DNA of 64,000 nt from Campylobacter concisus (lineage in GTDB: Bacteria > Campylobacterota > Campylobacteria > Campylobacterales > Campylobacteraceae): NCBI RefSeq assembly GCF_002092855.1, contig NZ_LVLC01000001.1, positions 248,001-312,000 of the forward strand, read 5' to 3'. The notes under the pieces are model-generated. The model searched no databases, was not told where the DNA came from, and saw only the letters and a list, made by a program, of their open reading frames with translations. The position numbers and the translations under genes are program-made. Positions 8,979 through 14,645 of the stretch are shown in pieces. How positions within the stretch are numbered: the first letter of the stretch is position 1; each line of letters starts with the position of its first letter.

Positions 8979-9196
8979 TATTCCTCTGATTTATTTATCT
9001 TAGTATTTATTTTTCCATTGTTCGCTTTTTCTCTTATTTTTTCTAATCTTTCTAGAAATTTTTTGGTTTCTAAAATTTGTTCATCTAGTGCTAAACCTTG
9101 ATTTATTAATCGTATTAATTCTGGCTTTTCTTTTTCCCAATTTGTGAGTGTATTTCTAGTAATATTTAATTTGTCTGCTAATTCTTGTCTAGTCAT
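8978..9196 (-). CDS. Small HTH DNA-binding protein, probable prophage repressor
   Basis: A 72-residue protein with an N-terminal helix-turn-helix (residues 1-25, TRQELADKLNITRNTLTNWE) and a charged helical C-terminus. Its stop overlaps the start of the nuclease gene by one base, so the two form one leftward operon. It is divergent from the rightward structural operon and separated from it by a control region with a 19-bp perfect palindrome. Position and fold suggest it regulates the rightward or leftward promoter, but the target is inferred. Confidence 0.75.
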   Translation of the reverse strand: MTRQELADKLNITRNTLTNWEKEKPELIRLINQGLALDEQILETKKFLERLEKIREKANNGKINTKINKSEE

Positions 9197-9208
9197 TTTT
9201 CATACTTT

Positions 9209-9214
9209 TTGACA
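9209..9214 (-). promoter_or_regulatory. Divergent control region: poorly defined promoters
   Basis: The 262-bp gap from 9197 to 9458 separates the leftward HTH/nuclease operon from the rightward phage operon. A TTGACA at 9209-9214 reads on the plus strand and is followed by AT-rich sequence; no matching TATAAT can be picked with certainty. The region also holds a 19-bp palindrome (9273-9291), a small inverted repeat TTTTGTT-cgc-AACAAAA (9306-9322) and the leader structure described separately. Promoter placement here is weak. Confidence 0.3.
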
Positions 9215-9272
9215 AATTATTTTGCATTTTATTAATTTTTAAGGTTTTTTTATTTAACATTTCACTATCCAA

Positions 9273-9291
9273 ATGCACAATAATTGTGCAT
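9273..9291. promoter_or_regulatory. 19-bp perfect palindrome, candidate operator of the phage HTH protein
   Basis: ATGCACAAT-A-ATTGTGCAT has two 9-bp arms that are exact reverse complements around one central A. It lies about 75 bp upstream of the HTH gene start and 185 bp upstream of the ssDNA-binding-protein gene. Size and symmetry suit a dimeric HTH repressor operator. Binding by the 72-residue HTH protein is inferred. Confidence 0.55.
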
Positions 9292-9373
9292 AAATTTTTT
9301 GGTTTTTTTGTTCGCAACAAAATTATATCAAAAATTGCATAGGTTTTGCCCTGAATATGGCATTAAACTATTC

Positions 9374-9424
9374 TGGCTCCGTTTGGACGAAACACCTTTT
9401 CGGAGCCAAGTTAAATGGTGTTTC
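9374..9424 (+). promoter_or_regulatory. Predicted H-type pseudoknot in the leader of the ssDNA-binding-protein gene
   Basis: Two perfect stems interlock. Stem 1 pairs TGGCTCCG (9374-9381) with CGGAGCCA (9401-9408). Stem 2 pairs GAAACACC (9389-9396), inside the first loop, with GGTGTTTC (9417-9424), outside it. The connecting loops are 7, 4 and 8 nt. After stem 2 comes a 24-nt A-rich stretch with no obvious pairing, then the AAAAAAGG ribosome-binding region and the ATG at 9459. The GAAACACC strand can alternatively pair through AACACC with GGTGTT at 9449-9454, which contains the GG of the ribosome-binding site. The pairing is directly visible; a regulatory role is inferred. Confidence 0.55.
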
Positions 9425-9458
9425 AAAAACAAAAAATAAACTAAAAAAGGTGTTAAAA

Positions 9459-9836
9459 ATGCAAATCGTTAAATCTGAATATGATTTAAAGTATGTTCTT
9501 AGGGGTGGTCTTGTTAGAAGTTCGGCTTCTGGTAAGTTTGAAGGTAATGATTACTCTTCTTCTGTTCGTATTTCTTCATCAAATATCTATGACGTTGTTA
9601 ATGAAAAGACTGGCTTTACTGATGAAGTAGAGCAAAAAGTAGTTTTTAAAATTATCTGCCCAGATAATAATACCGCTGGACTTGTAGCGGCTGCAATAAA
9701 AGAAAAATTTAAAAAAGGCGAAGAAATACCGGTTCAAGGTGGCTTCCCTAACGATCAAAGAATAATTACGATTGCTGATCCAATCGAATACTTCCTATAC
9801 GACACAAAGCCTGCAAAAAAACCTGAAAATAAATAA
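9459..9836 (+). CDS. Probable phage ssDNA-binding protein (pV-like)
   Basis: A 125-residue basic, beta-rich soluble protein lacking a signal peptide or membrane segment. It is first in the rightward operon, just before the major coat gene, where filamentous phages keep the ssDNA-binding protein that coats progeny single strands and represses translation. The start is the ATG at 9459 (MQIVKSEYDLKYVL), with AAAAAAGG 9-10 bases upstream; an in-frame ATG at 9357 has no ribosome-binding site and would translate through the leader structure. I do not recognise a specific family, so the function rests on position, size and composition. Confidence 0.6.
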   Translation: MQIVKSEYDLKYVLRGGLVRSSASGKFEGNDYSSSVRISSSNIYDVVNEKTGFTDEVEQKVVFKIICPDNNTAGLVAAAIKEKFKKGEEIPVQGGFPNDQRIITIADPIEYFLYDTKPAKKPENK

Positions 9837-9838
9837 AT

Positions 9839-9902
9839 AAAGGGGTTTATCCCCTTTAACTACTTATTTAAGTCCGTGTTTCCTTAAATAAGTAGTTAAA
9901 GG
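9839..9902 (+). other. Overlapping hairpins between ssDNA-binding and coat genes
   Basis: A short hairpin AAAGGGG-tttat-CCCCTTT (9839-9857) overlaps a long perfect one whose 20-bp arms are 9853-9872 and 9883-9902 around a 10-nt loop. The two share bases 9853-9857 and cannot form together. The first starts four bases after the ssDNA-binding-protein stop. Possible roles are an mRNA processing or stability element that raises coat expression, or a single-strand structure such as a packaging signal. Confidence 0.7.
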
Positions 9903-9931
9903 CTACTAAATTTAAACAAAAAGGGTTAGAG

Positions 9932-10153
9932 ATGAAAAAATTTCTTTCTTCTACTAAGGCTAAGGTTTTAGGTGGTGTTGCTGCTGTTGGTGCAATGTCA
10001 AGCAATGCTCTTGCAGCTGGTATAACAATGGGTGCAGATGGCACAGTAACTGGCGATCTTAATATTACTCCATTTATGGGCGTAGCTGGTGCGGTTATTG
10101 TTGTTTTAGCTGCAATTTTTGCTGTTAAAAAAGGTCTTTCTCTTTTAAAATAG
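9932..10153 (+). CDS. Major coat protein (pVIII-like)
   Basis: A 73-residue precursor with all features of a filamentous-phage major coat protein. The signal peptide (about 1-28) ends in SNALA, giving a mature protein of about 45 residues. The exposed part is short and polar with one acidic residue pair (GADGTVTGDLN), the membrane span is at about 49-65 (MGVAGAVIVVLAAIFAV), and the C-terminus is basic (KKGLSLLK) for contact with DNA inside the virion. The ribosome-binding site is AAAGGG about ten bases upstream. It is followed by a strong terminator, as in Ff phages. Confidence 0.85.
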   Translation: MKKFLSSTKAKVLGGVAAVGAMSSNALAAGITMGADGTVTGDLNITPFMGVAGAVIVVLAAIFAVKKGLSLLK

Positions 10154-10159
10154 CTTGTT

Positions 10160-10184
10160 CCCCCTTTATTGGGGGCTAATTTTT
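10160..10184 (+). terminator. Terminator after the major coat gene
   Basis: CCCCC-tttatt-GGGGG hairpin at 10160-10175 followed by CTAATTTTT. It starts a few bases after the coat stop codon. A terminator directly after gene VIII is also found in Ff phages, where it keeps coat mRNA in excess over downstream genes. Confidence 0.8.
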
Positions 10185-10197
10185 AAAAAGGTTAAAA

Positions 10198-10323
10198 GTG
10201 TATTTTGATTTTATAGACGTTACTAAATTAGGATTTTTTCTAAATTCTTTCTTTGCTATTGTAATTGTCTTTTTTGCTTGTGTTACTGCCATTACTTCTG
10301 CTTTTAGTCTTTTTAAAAATTAG
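10198..10323 (+). CDS. Small membrane protein, minor-coat candidate (41 aa)
   Basis: A 41-residue ORF starting at GTG 10198 with AAAAAGG about eight bases upstream and ending at TAG 10323. It reads MYFDFIDVTKLGFFLNS, then a single membrane span (about 17-36), then FSLFKN. Size, hydrophobicity and place right after the coat terminator match the pVII/pIX minor coat proteins of filamentous phages, which cap the end of the virion that emerges first. Assignment to one or the other is not possible from sequence. Confidence 0.65.
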   Translation: MYFDFIDVTKLGFFLNSFFAIVIVFFACVTAITSAFSLFKN

Positions 10324-10335
10324 CACATAAATTTT

Positions 10336-10400
10336 AAAGCTTAAAGCAGAGTGCAAAGCAAAGCTTTAAGCTGACAAACGAAGTGCGTCAGTAGTTTTTT
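10336..10400 (+). promoter_or_regulatory. Tandem hairpins with T-run between two small membrane genes
   Basis: The first hairpin pairs AGCTTAAAGC (10338-10347) with GCTTTAAGCT (10363-10372). The second pairs CTGAC (10371-10375) with GTCAG (10387-10391) and is followed by TAGTTTTTT (to 10400). They overlap by two bases. The second looks like a weak rho-independent terminator, so the pair could act as an attenuator lowering expression of downstream phage genes. This is inferred from structure only. Confidence 0.5.
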
Positions 10401-10413
10401 GGGGTTTAAATTT

Positions 10414-10533
10414 ATGGATAAAGTCTTTCTTAACTTAACAATAGAGCAATATAACTTCTTGATGTCTACCACTGGGACTTTATGCGGTTTCTTGCTTTGT
10501 TTGTTTATTCTCTTAATTCTTTCGAGAATTTAA
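10414..10533 (+). CDS. Small membrane protein, minor-coat candidate (39 aa)
   Basis: A 39-residue ORF, MDKVFLNLTIEQYNFL followed by a membrane span (about 19-37) and a final Arg-Ile. The ribosome-binding site is GGGG about 10 bases upstream of ATG 10414. Same general design as the two neighbouring small genes: short polar N-terminus, one span, very short tail. Probably a pVII/pIX-like virion-tip protein or an assembly factor. Confidence 0.55.
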   Translation: MDKVFLNLTIEQYNFLMSTTGTLCGFLLCLFILLILSRI

Positions 10534-10547
10534 AAAAGGTGTTTAAA

Positions 10548-10667
10548 ATGTTTAGTGTTATTGGTATCCCTGCTTTTGATTACTTCTTTTCTATCTTTAT
10601 ATGGTTTTTGGTCTTATCATTACCGATTTGTGCTGCTTTAACTCTTTTAACAAAAAGATTTTTTTAA
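10548..10667 (+). CDS. Small membrane protein, minor-coat candidate (39 aa)
   Basis: A 39-residue ORF starting at ATG 10548 with AAAAAAGGTGTTT directly upstream, nearly the same translation signal as the ssDNA-binding-protein gene. It reads MFSVIGIPAFDYFFSIF, a span continuing to about residue 33, then TKRFF with a basic end. A longer in-frame reading from 10482 overlaps the preceding small gene and lacks a ribosome-binding site, so it was not used. Ten bases separate it from the pIII-like gene. Confidence 0.6.
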   Translation: MFSVIGIPAFDYFFSIFIWFLVLSLPICAALTLLTKRFF

Positions 10668-10676
10668 GGCTTTGTA

Positions 10677-12047
10677 ATGAAATTTCTAATTAGATCTTTC
10701 ATTTTCTTATCTCTTTTATGCTCTCTTGCTTTTTCTAAAAATTGTGCTGGCGATGGCTTATGTTCGGTTATTCGTGATAAAGACTTTGATAGCGGTTTTA
10801 AGCCTATCGATGGCAAATTTTTAAAAGGTAATAATTATTACGGTCTTAGATCGCCAGAAACTGGCTATTACTATATCTATTCTTTTACAATTACTCAAGA
10901 AGCTTATTATTTTTTAGGCTCAAAAACTCCTGGTTTTTATGTTGGGTTTGGCTATGGTCATGTTTATATAGGTGGCGAGCGTAGAGTTGGCCGCTTTGGC
11001 CAGCGTGGTGGTGGTGGTATTTTTGATTATTTTGTTTTTTCTGATTATCCTAAAGACCCTGTTTTTAATTATTATGATTTTATTGTTTTTAATTCCAAAG
11101 AAGTTGCAAGATGTAAGCTAAATCAAGAATTTAACACTGACACAATGCAGTGCGTTGATTCTTGCCCAGCTGGTCAATTATGGAATGTTCAAACTAATGC
11201 TTGTGTAGTTGATTGCACTGATGAAGATAATCATAAATTCTTTACTTCTGATTATACTTGTATAGATTGCTCGAGTGCTTTAACAATAGATGATATTGCA
11301 AGGTGTTATTGCGCTGGTATTGGTTCTTCTTATAATCCTGGTTATTCTTGGGATCCTAACAAACCTAATATTGTTCAAGCACATTGCAAAAATGAAACAT
11401 TAATTACTTTCAAATTTGATAAAAGTAAAGAAAATTCTGACAAAGATAAGGATAAAAACAAACAAGACCCAAACAAAGATAAAGATAAAGACAAAGAAGA
11501 TCCAAACAAGGATAAAGACAAAGACAATAACAATTCTACTCCAGGCAATGGCAATAATGGCGGTTCATCTGGCGGTGGTTCAAGCGGTGGCAATAATGGC
11601 GGTTCGAGTGGTGGCTCAGGCGGTGGCACTGGTGGCGGTTCGTCTGGTGGCGGACAAGGTAACGGCAAAGACCCTGAAAATGCTACACCTGGCAATATAG
11701 ATTATGGCGAGCTTGAAGAAAGAACCGCTGATCTCGCAAATATGTATAAGGAAAATGTTAATAATCTTTTTGAGCCTATTGATGGTATTAAAAAAAGCTT
11801 AAATGATACTATCTCAAAAATCAAAGATGGCAATCTAATGAGCTTAAAAAAAGGTGGTATTCCTAATACTTGTCTTTTAAGTTTTGATATAGATATGGTT
11901 TTTTTCAGTAAAAAAGTTGTCTTTGATTTTTGCAGTATTCTTTCGCCTATTGCTTCTTCTCTTTATGTCTTTTTCTTTGTAGCTTTCTTTTTGTTGTTTT
12001 TATTTTTAATAGCCAAGCTATTTATTTTTACTTTTATGGGGTGGTAA
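10677..12047 (+). CDS. Minor coat / adsorption protein (pIII-like)
   Basis: A 456-residue precursor laid out like phage pIII. Order: signal peptide (1-20); a Tyr/Gly-rich domain (50-140); a Cys-rich domain (about 146-237, some eleven Cys); a long charged Lys/Asp repeat linker (250-284); a Gly/Ser/Asn linker (288-330); a C-terminal domain (340-420); and one strong membrane span (about 427-450). In Ff phages the N-domains bind the pilus and TolA and the C-domain ends assembly. The N-terminal part would fix host range here; the receptor is unknown. The DNA encoding the linkers is internally repetitive and could change length by slippage. Confidence 0.8.
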   Translation: MKFLIRSFIFLSLLCSLAFSKNCAGDGLCSVIRDKDFDSGFKPIDGKFLKGNNYYGLRSPETGYYYIYSFTITQEAYYFLGSKTPGFYVGFGYGHVYIGGERRVGRFGQRGGGGIFDYFVFSDYPKDPVFNYYDFIVFNSKEVARCKLNQEFNTDTMQCVDSCPAGQLWNVQTNACVVDCTDEDNHKFFTSDYTCIDCSSALTIDDIARCYCAGIGSSYNPGYSWDPNKPNIVQAHCKNETLITFKFDKSKENSDKDKDKNKQDPNKDKDKDKEDPNKDKDKDNNNSTPGNGNNGGSSGGGSSGGNNGGSSGGSGGGTGGGSSGGGQGNGKDPENATPGNIDYGELEERTADLANMYKENVNNLFEPIDGIKKSLNDTISKIKDGNLMSLKKGGIPNTCLLSFDIDMVFFSKKVVFDFCSILSPIASSLYVFFFVAFFLLFLFLIAKLFIFTFMGW

Positions 12048-12050
12048 GAT

Positions 12051-12467
12051 ATGCAAGCAATTATAGCTACTATTGTTTTATTCTTTCGCTTTTTTAAATG
12101 GGAAAATGCTATTAATTTTGTTTTTAAAGCAGTTACATTTTCTAAAATGGTTGTTATTAACGTAATTTTAGGTGCTCTTGTTTTATCTTATGCCGCTGCT
12201 GTTATTTATATTATTAATTTCATCTATTCTAAATTTAACTATATTATTGATTATGTTAATAATCTTTCAGTAGGCAATGAAAAGATCGTTACGATTGCTT
12301 TTTCTATTTTAAAATCTCTTGGTGCTTGGAATGCCTTTTGTGATGTGTTTTCTATATTTTCGCCTATTTTTCTTTCTTTCTTTGTAATTTATGCGACAAA
12401 AATCGGTATTACTGTTTTTAGATTTGTTCGTGAAACTCTTGTTACGTTTATTCTTGCAAAGCTTTAA
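12051..12467 (+). CDS. pVI-like phage membrane protein
   Basis: A 138-residue, very hydrophobic protein with three likely membrane spans (about 5-20, 35-62 and 95-125) and no signal peptide. Its position between the pIII-like and Zot genes matches gene VI of filamentous phages, whose product joins pIII at the terminal end of the virion and is needed for release from the membrane. It starts four bases after the pIII-like stop and ends three bases before zot. Sequence similarity to known pVI is not recognisable by eye, so this is a positional assignment. Confidence 0.65.
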   Translation: MQAIIATIVLFFRFFKWENAINFVFKAVTFSKMVVINVILGALVLSYAAAVIYIINFIYSKFNYIIDYVNNLSVGNEKIVTIAFSILKSLGAWNAFCDVFSIFSPIFLSFFVIYATKIGITVFRFVRETLVTFILAKL

Positions 12468-12469
12468 AA

Positions 12470-13609
12470 ATGATTACTTATTTAGTTGGCAACCCTGGAA
12501 GTGGTAAAACATATTACGCAGTATATATGATTTATCAGACCTTTTTATTTGAGCCAAAGAAAACATTTTTATCTAAATTTGCAAAGCCAAAAGAAAAGCC
12601 TAGTTATTCATTTTGCTACACAAATATAAATGAGTTCAAGTTTGAGTTATCAGATAAATTTAAAAAGTTCGATTTTGATGAGTTCTATTTAGGCTTAAGA
12701 AATTTATATGCTTTATATAAGACTGGTGCAACCGATAACGAAGTTAATGAAAAAGCTAAAGAGCTAAATTTATATGGTTGCATATTTGTTCTTGATGAGT
12801 GCCATAACTTTTTTAAAGACAAAAAAGACGAAATTTTAGTTTGGTGGCTTACTTATCATCGCCATTTATACCAGGATATTTATTTAATTACCCAAGATTT
12901 AACTTTAGTCAATAACGAATATAAACGTATAGCAGAGAAATTTTATAGGGCTGTTGATAGCGCAAAAAGATTATTTTCAAAGAAATTTCGTTATGAAGTT
13001 TTTGCATCTTATAGGCTTTATAAAAAAGATAGATTAGAGATTATTAATATTCCATATCTTGAAGAAGTATTTAATTTATACCACTCTGGACAAAGTTCAA
13101 ATAAAAAATCATTTGTAAGATTTTACTTTTTTCTAGCTATTGTTATTTTTATTGTTCTTATTTTTTATTTTTATTTTATTGTTATGTCTATTTTTAAAAG
13201 CAATACTCCAACCGAAAATAATTTATCTACTTCCAATAAAATTTCCGATCCTGGTTCACAAAAATATTCTATTTCTGATTTTCCAGATATATTTAAAGAT
13301 ACTTCTAAAAAGAATAATAAAATTAGCTCCGATATTCCAGAAATTTATATTTATAACATTACTTGCGTTAATTCATCTTGCCATTTTGACGAAGATTATC
13401 ATCTATATCCATTATCATTACTTAGCTACATATCTTCAATGTATACGCCATTATATTTTTATTATGAGCCAAAATCTCACGAGCTTGTCAAATATTACTA
13501 TGTATTTGACAAGCCAGTTTTCCAAAATTTAATTTCAAAAAATAACAAAGGTGTTTCCGATGAAAATCTTAATCAAATTTCTAATTCTTCCGCTGCTGTT
13601 TTTAAATAG
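12470..13609 (+). CDS. zot: Zonula occludens toxin / pI-like phage assembly ATPase
   Basis: A 379-residue inner-membrane protein of the Zot/pI family. The cytoplasmic ATPase domain (1-215) has Walker A GNPGSGKT at 7-14 and Walker B IFVLDE ending Asp109-Glu110. A membrane span follows at about 217-241, then a periplasmic C-terminal domain (242-379) rich in Asn/Ser/Tyr. In filamentous phages this ATPase drives virion extrusion with pIV. In C. concisus, prophage Zot has been reported to damage epithelial barriers and induce apoptosis in cell models; whether this variant does so cannot be told from sequence. The last 50 bp overlap the secretin gene. Confidence 0.9.
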   Translation: MITYLVGNPGSGKTYYAVYMIYQTFLFEPKKTFLSKFAKPKEKPSYSFCYTNINEFKFELSDKFKKFDFDEFYLGLRNLYALYKTGATDNEVNEKAKELNLYGCIFVLDECHNFFKDKKDEILVWWLTYHRHLYQDIYLITQDLTLVNNEYKRIAEKFYRAVDSAKRLFSKKFRYEVFASYRLYKKDRLEIINIPYLEEVFNLYHSGQSSNKKSFVRFYFFLAIVIFIVLIFYFYFIVMSIFKSNTPTENNLSTSNKISDPGSQKYSISDFPDIFKDTSKKNNKISSDIPEIYIYNITCVNSSCHFDEDYHLYPLSLLSYISSMYTPLYFYYEPKSHELVKYYYVFDKPVFQNLISKNNKGVSDENLNQISNSSAAVFK

Positions 13610-14645
13610 CTTGTTTGCTGCTGAAATTTATACTGATCTTTTAGATTTCGCACGTCTTACTAGTAGGGCTAATAATATAGCCATTGTAACCGATGAAAGC
13701 ATACACCAGGGCGAATATTATTTCATTTATGAAGACGAAGTTAAGATCACTATTGCAATGTTTAGAAAAATGCTTGAAGCCAAGAATTTATATCTTTATA
13801 AAAAGGATAATTTCTACTACGTAAGCTCTCAAAAATTGCCTGATTATGATCTTAGGCGTATCGAGCTAAAGAATTATGTTTATGATGACGTTAATAAAAT
13901 TCTTAGCCAGTTTGATTTAAATGCCACTTACTCGACGTCTTCTAATTCGGTTTTCTTTAGAGCTGATGACTATATATTTGATCAGATTAAAGAAGCCATT
14001 TCAAAGATTGATAAGAGCCTGGAGCAAGTAACATTTAAACTGACTATCACCGAAACAAATCTAAAAGACATTAAAGATTTAGGCACAAATTTAAAAGGCT
14101 TGCTTAAGCCACTTAATCACGGCGATTTAGCTTATTATATTAATCTGATTACTTCCCCTTATATTTCTAATTCAAATATTATTAAAAACGATGATAGAGC
14201 CTTTTTTGGCATATTAAATTTTCTTGATACAAACGGCATTACAAAAATTATTTCATCGCCAGTATTGACGGCAAAAAATCACACTGAAGTTTATTTTAGT
14301 TCCGTTCAAAACATCCCTTATTTGGTTTCAAAAACTGATATATCAAACTTAAACTATCAAAAGACTGATAGTTATGAATATAAAGATATTGGTCTAAAGA
14401 TAAATTTAAAACCTATCATCTTATCAGATCACATTGATTTTGACTTACATTTAATACTTGAAGATATTCTCTCTCAAAGTACATCATTAACGCCCATTGT
14501 TTCAAAAAAGGAGCTTAAAAGCTCGTATTCTTTAAAGCGTGGTGACGTTCTAGTTCTTAGCGGTATTAATAAAACGACTACTTCTAAGCAACGTAATGGC
14601 GTGCCTATCCTTAAAGATATATGGTTTTTAAAGTATCTTTTTTAG
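13560..14645 (+). CDS. Phage secretin (pIV-like export channel)
   Basis: A 361-residue outer-membrane secretin. The signal peptide is MKILIKFLILPLLFLNSLFA (1-20), followed by N-domains and a C-terminal secretin domain with characteristic strands: ISSPVLTAKNHTEVYFSSV, later IGLKINLKPIIL, and RGDVLVLSGINKTTTSKQ. The start is the ATG at 13560 with AAAGG about eight bases upstream; a GTG nine bases earlier is inside the ribosome-binding stretch. It starts within the 3' end of zot, so the two are translationally linked. The phage therefore carries its own exit channel, unlike Vibrio CTXphi, which borrows a host secretin. Confidence 0.88.
   Translation: MKILIKFLILPLLFLNSLFAAEIYTDLLDFARLTSRANNIAIVTDESIHQGEYYFIYEDEVKITIAMFRKMLEAKNLYLYKKDNFYYVSSQKLPDYDLRRIELKNYVYDDVNKILSQFDLNATYSTSSNSVFFRADDYIFDQIKEAISKIDKSLEQVTFKLTITETNLKDIKDLGTNLKGLLKPLNHGDLAYYINLITSPYISNSNIIKNDDRAFFGILNFLDTNGITKIISSPVLTAKNHTEVYFSSVQNIPYLVSKTDISNLNYQKTDSYEYKDIGLKINLKPIILSDHIDFDLHLILEDILSQSTSLTPIVSKKELKSSYSLKRGDVLVLSGINKTTTSKQRNGVPILKDIWFLKYLF

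Noticed and set aside
9357..9458. In-frame N-terminal extension of the ssDNA-binding protein from ATG 9357
   Set aside because: It has no ribosome-binding site, runs through the leader hairpins, and the ATG at 9459 has a good site.
11420..11665. CRISPR-like array
   Set aside because: The repeats are short, codon-phased and encode linkers; there are no unique spacers of fixed length. The same applies to 26558-26636.
11375..11695. Minus-strand Pro/Leu-rich open frame
   Set aside because: It is the complement of the Gly-rich and Lys/Asp-rich linker of the pIII-like gene; its composition is explained by that repeat.
11416..11700. Plus-strand alternate frame across the pIII-like linker
   Set aside because: Low-complexity shadow of the linker codons, without a ribosome-binding site.
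13140..13532. Alternate-frame 130-codon ORF inside zot
   Set aside because: Composition is Leu/Ile/Phe noise from AT-rich DNA and it fully overlaps a well-supported gene.
12470..13609. Typing of zot by the polymorphisms reported in C. concisus
   Set aside because: Numbering could not be aligned to the reference gene by eye, so no allele is claimed.
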